28,234 nucleotides of DNA, from positions 44,013,532-44,041,765 of the forward strand of contig JBOZIK010000001.1 of the NCBI GenBank assembly GCA_051453625.1, given 5' to 3'. Shown in pieces: positions 1-9,764 of the stretch; within the stretch, counting starts at the first letter, position 1; every line of letters begins with the position of its first letter. The stretch is from Welwitschia mirabilis. Taxonomy: Eukaryota > Gnetophyta > Gnetopsida > Welwitschiales. The position numbers and the translations under genes were made by a program. A model generated the notes under the pieces. The model had not been told where the DNA came from. It did not search any database and saw nothing but the letters and a program-made list of their open reading frames with translations.

Positions 1-720
1 ATCTTTCAATGTTTTGGTTTTTTATGAATCATCATTAGTGATCAGGGAACTTATTTCATTAACCACCTTTTTCAAAAACCTCTTTTAGCCATTGGTATTA
101 AACATAGAATTTCATGTGTATATAATCCTCAAACTAATGGCTAAGCCTAAAATGCAAATAGAGAAATTAAAAATATGCTTCGAAAATTAATCTCTACCAA
201 TAGGAAAACATAATCCTCTAAACTTAATGATGTTCTTTAGGCTTGTCATACTACTTGACATAAATCTCTAGGTTTCTCACCATATGAACTTGTGTATGGA
301 AAATTTTGTGTCTTGTCAGTTGATGTTTGCTATAACTCCTATCGATCAACCCATTAACTTAACCTTGTAGACTTTAATGAAAATCTTACAACTTAATTAG
401 CCTAACTTAATCATTTAGATAAGTAATATGCTCATGTCTTACATAGTGAACTCATTTATAAAGCCCAAGATAAGTTTCAACATGATAAAAAGATTATTCA
501 TAAGTAATTTGAACCTAGTTAACTTGTATTTATATAACACTTAAGTACACTTTTTACACAATAAATTAAATTTTAAGTGATTAGGTCCTTTTCTTATAGA
601 AAAAGTACATTCAAATGATTCTGTTAAAATCTTTATTCAAACACAAGAGAAATTTAAAACGTTAATGAAGAAAGGTTTAAAATCTATGAGTCATCTACTA
701 ATGAAACCTTAAACATGATA
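1..720 (+). pseudogene. Ty3/gypsy integrase, C-terminal half (decayed)
   Basis: The window opens inside a retroviral-type integrase core. One frame reads IISDQGTYFINH from base 31, with the second catalytic Asp at 40-42, then GIKHRISCVYNPQTNG. A TPLGMSPYRLVYG-like stretch follows (seen as SLGFSPYELVYGK near 265-303), then a GPF motif (LGPFLIEKVHSND near 580-625) of the GPY/F module that binds DNA at the integrase C-terminus. The codon 36 positions after the Asp, where DD35E integrases carry Glu, is TAA (148-150). Further in-frame stops are at 142 and 229 and in the DVLxAC segment where the family has Trp. The family inserts element cDNA into the host genome; this copy cannot. The N-terminal zinc finger and first Asp lie left of the window. 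Identification as a Ty3/gypsy integrase is firm; the Athila/Tat lineage is inferred from motif wording. Confidence 0.85.
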
Positions 721-1627
721 GAAGCACTTATCTTGAAAGCCCCTCTAAATAAGAAGGATATTTCTCTTGTCATTATCTACATTTCTTCTTAACTCATTCC
801 TTTGGTTAACATCATGTTATCACTTAAGTATCTTAAACTTGACTTATATATTTCTTTTATGAAGTTTCCATGATTAGTAATATTTTACTTGAGATTTTAA
901 ATGATAAGATTGGTTTTATCTAATCTTAAGACATTCGTATATCTATGAACTTCATCTTAAAATAATATACCTTGATTTTTTTTAATTCTCTTTCCATAGT
1001 ATAAGTAATTAGTTATTTTTGCATGTTCTTCTTATTATTCATCTCTTTTCTTCACTATTATTCTTATGAGTACTTAGTCACGTGGAATGTTAAAAAAATA
1101 AATAAAAACAAAAAAAATAGAGAGAAACAAATAAAAACCATGCTCTTTCAGATCTAAACTAAAATATGATCCCTATCATATGCTATCACAAGTGCACTGA
1201 GGCAATTTTTTTTAAGAGGGGCCTTTGGTAGTGTGATATGGTAGCTATGAAAACTTCATTAGGGGGTCAGTTAGCCATATTATGTGGGTTCTTTTAATAA
1301 TAGTTACACTCCCCTCATCATGGTAGAATAAAATTTTACTTAAAGGCTATAAGATCAATGATGTCCTCGGTGTCATTAGAAGCATTGCTTATTTTTTAGA
1401 CTCATTTTATTTATTTATTCATAATACTTCCATATAATCACTTTAATTTTTTAGATTCTAGTATTGTTTTGAGATGATATCTTGTAAGTTCCTATTTTAA
1501 TAGCTTTTTATCTTATCATTCATTTTTGATAACATTTGACATACTAGACATTATCATAATCATTACCTATTTGAGTGGTACTTTATTAGTTTTTATATAC
1601 TGTCATGCATCTTTCATTAATTGATTT
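721..1627 (+). other. Retroelement 3' region, no gene seen
   Basis: This AT-rich stretch follows the integrase and has stops in all frames. It carries an A-rich run at about 1093-1138 and T-runs. It is most simply the untranslated region between pol and the 3' LTR of the same element. A purine run, aagagggg, at about 1214-1221 could be a decayed polypurine tract, but no convincing LTR start follows it. Confidence 0.4.
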
Positions 1628-1780
1628 NNNNNNNNNNNNNNNNNNNNNNNNNNNNNNNNNNNNNNNNNNNNNNNNNNNNNNNNNNNNNNNNNNNNNNNNN
1701 NNNNNNNNNNNNNNNNNNNNNNNNNNNNNNNNNNNNNNNNNNNNNNNNNNNNNNNNNNNNNNNNNNNNNNNNNNNNNNNN
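1628..1780. other. Assembly gap (153 N)
   Basis: This is a run of N. The flanking sequences do not resemble each other. Short frames read across it are artefacts. Confidence 0.99.
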
Positions 1781-2204
1781 TGGATCTAATCATTTTTAAG
1801 TTTCTTGTTGATGTTTTTCCATAATTTCTATAGAGGATTATTATTCTCTTTTTGATAGGTTACCATCATCTAATGAATTCCAGTTATTCTTTTCCATGAG
1901 TTCGAGAACATTTGAGGGGCCTTTGAGCATTGCCTCTTTCTACTTAGTGAATTTTCTTACTTTTCACAGATATCTTTTCATCATGGTCATATTTTTTAGA
2001 ATAATTTTTTTACTTTCTACCTTCTTTCTACTTTTTTCGCTACTTTTTGTGTGCTTGTTTGTTTTTAGACTTTTTTTGGTTTTTCTGTTCCTTCTAAACA
2101 ACTCATCTGATGACTATTATTCCATGTCTGTCATTTCCATGATAGCCAGGATGACACTCTTCCTTTTCCCTTTATGTAATCTAGTACATCTTACTTCATC
2201 TGTG
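1781..2204. other. T-rich spacer, no credible gene
   Basis: A 104-codon open frame at 1896-2210 (plus) encodes a very hydrophobic Phe/Leu-rich peptide. That composition is what a pyrimidine-rich strand gives in any frame. It overlaps the first copy of the palindromic repeat and shows no family motif, so I treat the stretch as non-coding element sequence. An Athila-type extra ORF downstream of pol cannot be excluded. Confidence 0.4.
2118..2155. repeat. Palindromic 38-bp repeat, copy 1
   Basis: The right part (TCTGTCATTTCCATGATAG from 2127, then CAGGATGA) matches copy 2 at an offset of 978 bp with few differences. The left arm is more diverged. It lies upstream of the purine-rich tract, outside the probable LTR. 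Confidence 0.7.
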
Positions 2205-2250
2205 GAGTAGGAGGCAATGGGAAGGGGAAGAGGGGGGTGGTTAGAGGGCT
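2205..2250 (+). promoter_or_regulatory. G/purine-rich tract, candidate polypurine tract
   Basis: This purine-rich stretch has G-runs at 2219-2221, 2224-2227, 2232-2237 and 2246-2248. It is the strongest plus-strand polypurine tract downstream of the integrase, and TG follows at 2238, as expected for a PPT abutting a 3' LTR. It also fits a loose plus-strand G-quadruplex pattern. Function is inferred from position and composition only. Confidence 0.4.
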
Positions 2251-3095
2251 GGATAAGACAACTTTCTAAGCATTTTTACATGATTTTGAGTAACAACTAA
2301 AAAGGATCATATTCTAAGCTTTCACAATACATATCTATGATGAGTTGTTTAAATGAGATTTCTTGTTACTGAATAAAATTCATGGATTTTATCTTGCAAA
2401 AGCATAGTAGCATACTTAAAAAATTTTCTTGTAGTGATGTTTTAGATCATTTAAAGGGAAAAGCATGCTATATTTACTCTTGTACTTTGCCCTTACTGAT
2501 TACACTAATAAACTTAGATGCATCATTCTTTTGAGATTAGTACTACTTAAGTTGTTATATCTGTTTAATATCATTGTCTCACATTATGCATATACATTAT
2601 CCTTTTCTAAGCTATCATTGTTACATTTTATGATTCTTGTATGTGTATGACATTCATTCCATTTATGGTGATATACTTAAGTAGGGGGCTTAGAGAAATG
2701 TCAGTATTTATATCAGATAATTGGTTGTTGATATCTATTCCTTCATGATTAAATTGAACTCAATGTATATTTTTCTAGTTTCTATTTATCTTAGTTAAAT
2801 TATCCCGTAATATAGTTAATTTCTTACTTTGTCAGGGAATAACAAGGCTAAGTAGAAGGCTTACAATGCCAATTTGTAGCAATTTGATGGTGTATTTTTA
2901 GTACTTTTGTAGGACATTATACAAGTTAGGATGTAATATTGATGATTGTAGAGAACTAACAGGATGATCATTAAAACATACTATTTCTAACATATTTGGA
3001 GGAATCTCAAACTTATTCTGATACTTCATATTTTAAAAGAAGGATTCTCCATGAAAAATATTGATTCCATTTTGAGATTGAATATGAAGAAGCTT

Positions 3096-3133
3096 ATCAT
3101 CCCCTCTGTCATCTCCATGATAGATAGGATGAT
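3096..3133. repeat. Palindromic 38-bp repeat, copy 2 (best preserved)
   Basis: The left arm 3096-3112 and right arm 3117-3133 are inverted repeats pairing at 14 of 17 positions, more if G-T pairs count, around a 4-base CTCC centre. A T-A pair at 3095/3134 extends the stem. It lies about 230 bp upstream of the TATA box. Confidence 0.75.
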
Positions 3134-3210
3134 AGCACTACTAACATGGATAAAGGTTGTAGGATCGATAGTGGGGCTTAAAACTGATGGAGCACCTTTT
3201 GACATAGAGT

Positions 3211-3248
3211 TACATCCCCTCTATTGTCCCCATGACAAGTAGGATAAT
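3211..3248. repeat. Palindromic 38-bp repeat, copy 3
   Basis: It aligns without gaps to copy 2 at an offset of 115 bp. Shared blocks are CATCCCCTCT, ATGA, AGGAT and ATAG. Most differences are C/T or G/A transitions. It lies about 120 bp upstream of the TATA box. Confidence 0.7.
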
Positions 3249-3365
3249 AGGTATTTTCTATGATGGAAAGAATTCTCTTTATAGTGGGGTCATATAACCC
3301 ATTTGGGCTACCAGGGTTTATTCTCTGACTTTTAGGGTTGAGCTTTCAAAACTTTAATGTAAAAG

Positions 3366-3374
3366 TATAAATAT
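3366..3374 (+). promoter_or_regulatory. TATA box of LTR promoter
   Basis: TATAAATAT lies immediately upstream of a C/T-rich leader, as in plant LTR promoters. It would start retroelement RNA about 25-35 bp downstream. Confidence 0.5.
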
Positions 3375-3375
3375 T

Positions 3376-3420
3376 CCCCTCCTCCCTCGCCTCCCTCGCT
3401 CCCTTCCCTCCCCCTTTTCC
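3376..3420 (-). other. C-rich tract with minus-strand G-quadruplex pattern
   Basis: The plus strand is almost pure C/T with at least seven runs of three or more C separated by 1-5 bases. The minus strand therefore fits the G3+N1-7 quadruplex rule several times over. It starts 2 bp after the TATA box and keeps two CG dinucleotides in a window otherwise nearly free of them. Plant LTRs are known to carry such motifs; structure formation here is inference. Confidence 0.7.
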
Positions 3421-4210
3421 TTGACTTTTGTTTTCATCTTTTATACCTAATTTTCTTATGATGGAAGACTAAAGGATGAGATTCATCTAATAGGTATAGA
3501 TAGAAGTCACCTTAGTGTTGGAATGAGTATCCTCTATTGAGGAGTTACTGCTTTATTATGAGTGGATGTAAAATCTTCATGATTAATTCAAATACTCTTT
3601 TAACTACAATTGTGTTTATGTCTCTTATGGTTTAAGTTGATTGTAGTTAGTGATAGCCCTATAATTTATTTAGATCATAAGGACAACCTTTATTAAGCTG
3701 ACTTCATTAGTTTAGGTTTGCATTGCATTTTCTTTATTCCATTTCATACTTGCATTTCATATTCTATTTGGCATATCTCATAGTATGAATTTGTTAGAAA
3801 TAAGTAATGAACTCTTCTTAATTAATTTGAATTATAGAGAGCTATGTCTTATGACAGGAGAATTAGGATTCAAGTAGAACTCATCCTATTTACATTTCAT
3901 CCATTGCATTTCATCTTCATTCATCATTGCATTGTATTTTCATATTTTTTTACTTTCATTTATTAAAAAGATAAAAAAACTAAAAATACTTTGTGAAATA
4001 AATTATCTAACTCAAATTCTAGTACCTACAATGGATTATGACATTCTGGTTGACCCCCATATATACTAATGTGTGTTTTTCTATAGATATTGTGATTTAC
4101 AGGTTTTACCTAAAGGACTTAAGGATTGCATAAATTCATACTACAATAGTTATAAACTCAGATCATAGCCAATTTATCTCTTGGTAGAGTCCTTACAGCT
4201 ACCTTATTAC

Positions 4211-4559
4211 ATTGTTAAAGGTCCCTTTCGAGAATACTTATCCTGGTACTTATGATAGGATATTTCTCTTTCTTCTTTCTTCTCTTTCTTCTTTTTTTTT
4301 TAAACATAGAATAAATTATTACACGTGTATCTTTATTTTTCTTCATCATTTAGTTATTTTTATTATTTGTAACTTATTTCTTTTTGAAGACTTACTAATT
4401 CTTATGAAAAACACTTTTACTTGACAACCAAAACTTTTTATGATTTGAATAACATCTATTTTCTTTTTTTAATATTTAAACCTTATACCATCTTAATTAT
4501 TTATTTATTTATTTATTTTATATATAATTTTAATAATAAAAAAGAATATATGATTATTG
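4211..4559. other. T-rich junction region with (TTTA)n microsatellite
   Basis: Between the plus-strand LTR and the minus-strand integrase lies low-complexity T-rich DNA, including TTTA repeats at about 4497-4520. A 70-codon open frame (4212-4424) is Phe/Leu-rich noise. The 3' LTR of the minus-strand element would be expected here but was not recognised. Confidence 0.5.
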
Positions 4560-4599
4560 AAGAAGATGTATAGGTAGAATTATTTTCACTCTATAAGTT

Positions 4600-5860
4600 T
4601 ATCCAATTTCTTCTAAGAGTGAAATTCCTTTTGTATAAGTTTTAATTCTATAATCATTTATTTGATATGTGTTGTTATTTCTTTATTAAATACTTCCATT
4701 GCTCCATTAGGTAGAATTTTGATTAAAGTATATAGTCCAATCCATTCTTTAATGTACTTTCATTTAGAAGATATATATTTAGGATTAAAAACTAAAAATT
4801 TATCTCTAATTTCAAAATTATTTTTTTGAACATGATGGTCATGCCACTTTTTTACTTGTTTTTGAATTAATTCTTTTCTTATTAAGGATTCTCTTCTATC
4901 TTCATCTAATTTATTAATATTTTAGATCCATTCTTTTTGAGCTTTATCCAGATCATGATCTAATTATTTAGCTAATTTATAGAATGTTAATATTATTTCA
5001 ATAATCAATGTTGCATTTTTACCATAAAATAACCCATAGGGTGTGAAACCTATACTATTTTTTCAAGTTCTCTTACAAGCGCATAAAGCTTCAATAAGTT
5101 TGTATACCCAATCAGTCCTTTTAGTATTCACTATTTTAGTTAAAATTTCATTTAATTTCCTATTTTTGACCTCATTCTAATCATTAGATCTGAGATGATA
5201 AGTAGAAGAGAGTTTATGATGGACTTCATAGTTAGACAAAAACTTTTCAAAGGCTTAACTAGTGAAATGGATTTTTCTATCTGATATAAAACATCTAGGA
5301 ATACCTAATCTATAGAATATATTTTTAAATAAGAATTTGATTATGTTTTAGTGGAATAGTTAGAAACAGCATTAGCTTCAATCCATATAGTCAAATAATC
5401 CACATAGACTAGAATGTATTCCTTTCTGTAGGATTTTGGATTAATGGAACTAATGAAATCCATGTCCTAGACATCAAAGGGATCTAAGGCTTGAATTTAT
5501 TATTGTGGTATTTTCATCATTTTTAACCATGCTTCCTCCCTTTAACACTTGTTACATCCTTTAGTATAATTGAAAGAGTCCTTGAATAGAGAAGGTCAAT
5601 AATATTTTATAGCTATACGTTTTTCTCCATAATGATTTCCTCCTTCCTCTACATGGAAAGTTTGTAAAAGCTCCTTTGGATTAGGATCATTCATACATCT
5701 CCTAATGATGCTATCCTTACCAAATCTAAAAAGAATCTTATTCTCTAATATATAGTCTTTTACTTCTCTTAACAATCTCTTTTTCTCATAATAGGTTAAG
5801 TAAGGAGTACTTTCTTACCTTACTAATAAGTTAGCAATATATGAAAACTAAAGAGTTTAT
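4600..5860 (-). pseudogene. Integrase of the minus-strand gypsy element
   Basis: In order on the minus strand come the tail of the zinc-binding HHCC domain (TFHVEEGGNHYGEKR, then GCNKC, about 5490-5680), the core, and the C-terminal module. Catalytic Asp 1 is at 5458-5460 (DMDF), Asp 2 at 5279-5281 (FISDRKIHF) and Glu at 5171-5173 (NEVKNR). Asp 2 and Glu are exactly 35 residues apart in one frame, the classical DD35E spacing. A TPYGLFYGK block near 5040 and a GPY/F-like GLYTLIKILPNGAMEV near 4700-4760 follow. Asp 1 and Asp 2 are not in the same frame, and there are several stops, so it is inactive. No chromodomain was recognised. Confidence 0.88.
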
Positions 5861-5879
5861 TGTAAACTTTCTAAATGCT

Positions 5880-6480
5880 CATCAGGGAAATTATTTTAAT
5901 TATCTAATTATTTAGCCTCTTTAGGGAATTCCAATTTGGATAGATAATCAGTTGTTACATTCTCTTTTCTCTTATTATATATTATCTTAAGATCGAATTC
6001 CTACAATAAAAGTATCCACCTTATGATTTGAGAATTTTCTTTCTTCTTGTTCATTAAAAATTGTATAGTACTATTATTCATTTGAATTTTAGTCTCATAA
6101 CCTAGGAAATAATGCATAAACTTATCTAAAATTATCACTATGGCCAGAATTTCTACAACTATGTAATTTTTTTGTATAGAATTGCTATTCTTACTTATGT
6201 AAGCAGTAGCATAGGATTTACAATTATCATCTTTCTATTGTAAAATAGCACTAATATCATATTTTGAATCATCAGTTATGATGTAAAAATATTTATCCTA
6301 ATATGGTTTTTATAAAATAGGGGCCTCAACTAATTTATCTGTAAGAAGTTGAAAAGCTTTTTCGCATTCCTAGGTTCACTCATAGGGTGCATTTTTTTGT
6401 AAGAGATTACTTAATGATTTAGTAATTTTACTAAAATTAGAAATTAATCTTCTATAATACCTCACATAACCCAAAAATGA
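5880..6480 (-). pseudogene. RNase H of the minus-strand gypsy element
   Basis: A connection segment reads SFLGYVRYYRRLISNFSK (about 6420-6470). RNase H follows: a DDSKYDISAILQ stretch near 6240-6280 where the family has D-A-S-x-x-x-x-G-A-V-L, then NYIVVEILAIVIILDKF near 6110-6160, and IIRWILLL near 5990-6030, ending at TTDYLSKLE near 5935-5960. Such a domain removes the RNA strand during reverse transcription. Few stops interrupt it, making it one of the better preserved parts of the element. Confidence 0.82.
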
Positions 6481-7330
6481 TCTTAGTTCTTTTAGTTTAG
6501 TTAGTGGAGGAATTTATTTAATGACATTAATCTTTTACTCATTAGTTTCAATTCCTCTTATTGATATCCTGTGGCCTAAAATAATACCTTCTGCTATCAT
6601 GAGATTAATTTTAAACTAAATTAGTTTCAAATTTCTTTTCTTTACAATGAGTAAGTAAAGCTTCTAGTATTTTCAAAGCTTCATCAAAATGATTTTCACA
6701 GGTTGAGAAATTATTAATGAAAACCTTAGCTAACCTTCCTATCATGTCTTGGAAAATACTATTCACTAGCTTTTAAAAAGTGGTTGGTGTATTACATAAT
6801 CCAAAAGGTAATAGTTTAAAATCATATGTACTCCATTTACAAGTAAAAGTAGTTTTTTCTTAATCTTCAAGAGCTATAAAAATTTGATTATACCCACTGT
6901 ATCTATCCAAGAAATTATGATATTTATAACGAATAATTCTTTCTAAAACCTAATCCACAAAGGGTAAAGAAAAATTATCCTTATAAGTAGCAGCATTTAG
7001 TAGCTAAAAATATATACACACTCTATATTTATTATTCTTCTTAGAAACTACTATTATCAAACTTACCCATTCTAAATCATAAATAAGATAGATTAATCCC
7101 ATTTTTAATAGCTTAAAATTTTATTCTTGATCATATCTTTCATATGAGAATTACATCTTCTTTCTAGTTACCTCACAGGCTTATTGTGGTATCTAAATAA
7201 ATTTTATATTACATATTATAGGGTCTACTCTAGTAATATCTTTATGATTCCAAGCAAGAGCATTAGTCTGTTTAGCCAACATTCTTTTAATCTTCTCTTC
7301 TGAGAATGAGTCAAATTCTCATTAATAATT
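6480..7330 (-). pseudogene. Reverse transcriptase of the minus-strand gypsy element
   Basis: Pre-RT wording ALAWNHKDITRVDP (about 7220-7260) leads to LNAATYKDNFSLPFVD (near 6970-7010), FLDRYSGYNQI (near 6890-6920), KTTFTCKWSTYDF, LLPFGLCNTPTTF and a VFINNFS box. In gypsy RT that box holds the two metal-binding Asp residues (x-DD). Here both codons are AAT (minus strand of 6710-6715), so the polymerase is dead. In-frame stops replace Gln at FVDxVLER, ALEDxEKTTF and TTFxKL, which fits C-to-T change of CAA/CAG. Assignment to Ty3/gypsy RT is certain; lineage is tentative. Confidence 0.9.
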
Positions 7331-7359
7331 AAAGGCTAATTTTTTCAAATTTTAATATA

Positions 7360-7369
7360 NNNNNNNNNN
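7360..7369. other. Assembly gap (10 N)
   Basis: This short fixed-size N run between the protease and RT regions of the minus-strand element is probably a placeholder of unknown true length. Confidence 0.99.
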
Positions 7370-7599
7370 AAACATTTCTCAAGAGGATATTTTTTAAATT
7401 CCTCTTTCTTTTATGCTAGTTCAATATTTAAGGATTAGTCTCTTATTTCAACCTCTTATTCTTCTAATAATTGTTGAGCTTTTTTTCATGAGAATCATGT
7501 TAGCACTCTCCTCCTTGTTAGTAAAGGAGTATTTAATTTTTGCCTCATCAAATATTTTCATTTACTATACTAGGTATTTTAGACTAATCTCCATTCTTC

Positions 7600-7960
7600 C
7601 CTTCCTATAATAAATATTTACATTGATCGTTTCCATCTAAGATCTTCCTAGGATGATAGGGTAGGTCTTCCCTTTTGTCTTCATGATAACTAAATCTACT
7701 ATATATCTAAATTCTTATAGTTCTATTGATGTTTTCTTCATTATTTCCTTTAGCTTTATTGCAAAGCCATTTTTCATGTAAACGCATCCATTATATGGAT
7801 TTAACTATGGACTTCCAAGTTGTTTAAATATATTATGGGAAATGAGATTAGTACTAGCCCCTAAATCCATCAAATCTTTTATTTTATAAGAACCTTTGAT
7901 AATTATATCTACTACTGGTATTTTAGGGTTGCTATACTTTTTAATTTACATTTCCTTGTA
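7600..7960 (-). pseudogene. Retroviral-type aspartic protease, minus-strand element
   Basis: The minus strand reads KIPVVDIIIKGSYKI, then DLMDLGASTNLISHNI (about 7845-7900), then FKQLGSP. DLGAS is the catalytic D-x-G-[AS] loop in the form usual for Athila/Tat-like elements, with the active Asp intact. The protease would release gag and pol proteins from the polyprotein. It lies between gag and RT as expected. The frame is broken soon after the motif. Confidence 0.75.
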
Positions 7961-8479
7961 GAGATTGATTAGAGGTCCAATATATCTTAATTCTTTTATT
8001 TTATTCCTTTACTAATTATTCACCATTAGTTTTCTCTTTCTTTTTTCTACTTCTCTCTTTACTACATAACTTCTTTATTTGCTTCTAGTACAAGAGGATA
8101 TCTTTCAACATTTTTACTAAGGGGAAGGTAACTAAGGTATCTTCTAAAGCTCTGATAAGGTACTATGCATTATTTTCTCCTTTCTTTGAAAACATTTTTA
8201 CTATCTTACTTCTTATTGGAAATGGTGAAGGATAATCCATTCCTCCTTCTGTTGAACCATTTTCAATCACACTTTCATTTTCCTTGGTTTCTTTTTCTTT
8301 TTTAGGAGATGAAAGATTGCTTCTATATAATCTAGTTCTAATACCTTTATAACTAGCTTCTTTTGGATTTGGTTTAGGCTATGCAGGTATGGATGGTTTT
8401 TTAGATTTTTTCCCCTTTATCTGGTTGTTAATTATGACTAGATTTCCCTTCTCATTTTCTCCAATTCCTAAAATAATCA

Positions 8480-9700
8480 TATATCTTAGATTGCATAAAT
8501 CTCTGTATTGGAGTTTTTTTTTTTGCTTTTTCATTTGGTAGTTTGATTATAGTAAGGCTTTTTCTTAATTATGTAGTATTGTTAGGATTATAAAACATTC
8601 TATTAATGTTTAACCATTCCATAAGACCTGCCATCCATGGACGTTCTAAAGGGTGGTGATTTCCTTCATTACAATATTAATAGGTTTCTACTTTCTCTTC
8701 TTGTTCTAATTGATTAATCTCACCTATTAGAGCTTACATTATTTTATTAATTTCTTATAACATGCTTGCATGTTTTGTTTCTATTTCCTTTTCTACTAGA
8801 AATTTGTTGATCTTTCTCTTTTATTTTTCCTTATTTTGAGTCTATCCCTAACTCATTTAATATAATTTATCTATATAGCTTTTAATTTCTTGGGTTCTAT
8901 CATTCTTGATGCTTCTTCCATAAAGTATATCTAACTTCTCTAAAGAATCACTCCATAAACCTCTTAATAAAGGTCCCATTTCATTCTCTAATAGTTATCT
9001 TATGGTTTGGATATCTTGCTAGTAAAATCTAATATCTATCCATGAATTCATCAAATTTCTCATGTCCTTTCTATTTAACATTCAAAATTTGATCTCTTAA
9101 ATCTTCAATTATCCTTACAGGTTGATATTTATTCAAAAATTCTAACCTTATAGAGTTCCAAGTCTAAAAAGTAGAGTTTGAAAACCTATAAAACCATAAC
9201 TAGGCATCTTCCTTTAAGGAAAAAATGAAAATATCTTAAGAAATCTGAGTTGGTTTATAATTATTATCCTTACAAAAGAATTAAAAAGGCTCAAATGAAT
9301 TAGAGGTTCTTCTTATTTTTTTTTCCCTTTAAAAGTGGGAATATTAGTAGTATTTTGTTTCTTATCTTGTTAAGAGTTTCCAAGACTATAAGATCTAAAG
9401 GGTTAGATGTGTGATATGTATAATAGTTAATACATAAAGAAGTAAAGTCAATTGCTTCTTCTTCATTCCAATATAATCCTTTTGGTTCTTACACTTTTCT
9501 TTTCTTATTTGATTTTTATATCAATATGTCTATCTTATGTTGTAACTCTATTTAACCTTATTTAAGTGTTTTTATATCTTTCATGAAGTCAATGGGGTCA
9601 ATTTTAATTATTCTTGTATTACTAATTACTTCATCCAATTTTTATTTAGGGTTCTATACATATCATCCCTTTTCATCCCTCCATCATCTTTAGTTATCTT
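8480..9700 (-). pseudogene. gag of the minus-strand gypsy element
   Basis: The minus strand carries the plant retrotransposon gag core: DIFIFSLKEDA, a stop where Trp is expected, LWFYRF (about 9180-9240), then TWNSIRLEFLNKYQPVRI (about 9115-9170), DLRDQILNVK and a HEKFDEFMDRY segment. It forms the capsid of the virus-like particle. A clear CCHC knuckle was not found in the decayed 3' part; a segment with YCNEGNHHP (about 8655-8680) may be a remnant. Multiple stops and frameshifts are present. The extents are approximate. Confidence 0.7.
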
Positions 9701-9744
9701 TTTTCAAAAATTTCTTCATTGCTTTAGATAAAAGCTTAGAGATG

Positions 9745-9764
9745 CCCTCCTTTTAGCACCAAAA
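9745..9764 (-). promoter_or_regulatory. Primer-binding site region of the minus-strand element
   Basis: Directly after the LTR end, the minus strand reads TTTTGGTGCTAAAAGGAGGG. The TGG start fits pairing to a tRNA CCA end. The same motif, differently mutated, occurs at 15704-15723. The tRNA is not assigned. Confidence 0.6.

Larger units (their letters stand above)
2238..4210 (+). repeat. Probable 3' LTR of the integrase-bearing element (boundaries approximate)
   Basis: The region follows the purine tract, holds a TATA box (3366-3374) with a pyrimidine-rich leader, and has no coding. From about 2690 to 2910 the wording (taagtagggggctta, then a stretch with ccaatttg and agcaatttgatgg) recalls plant Tat-type 3' regions, so the true LTR start may be later than 2238. 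A segment near 4040-4100 (gttgacccccatatatacta) resembles LTR-end sequence of Athila/Tat elements. There is no second LTR in the window to align, so both ends are estimates. Confidence 0.35.

Noticed and set aside
1201-1260. Second candidate polypurine tract and LTR start near 1214
   Set aside because: The purine run is short and no LTR-like inverted end follows. The tract at 2205-2250 is the better candidate.
1605-1824. Short open frames crossing the first N run
   Set aside because: Most of their codons are N; they are not evidence of coding.
1896-2210. 104-codon hydrophobic open frame (plus)
   Set aside because: The Phe/Leu-rich composition follows from a pyrimidine-rich strand. It has no family motif and overlaps a palindromic repeat.
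7413-7610. 65-codon plus-strand open frame
   Set aside because: It lies opposite the minus-strand protease/pol region and is an antisense shadow.
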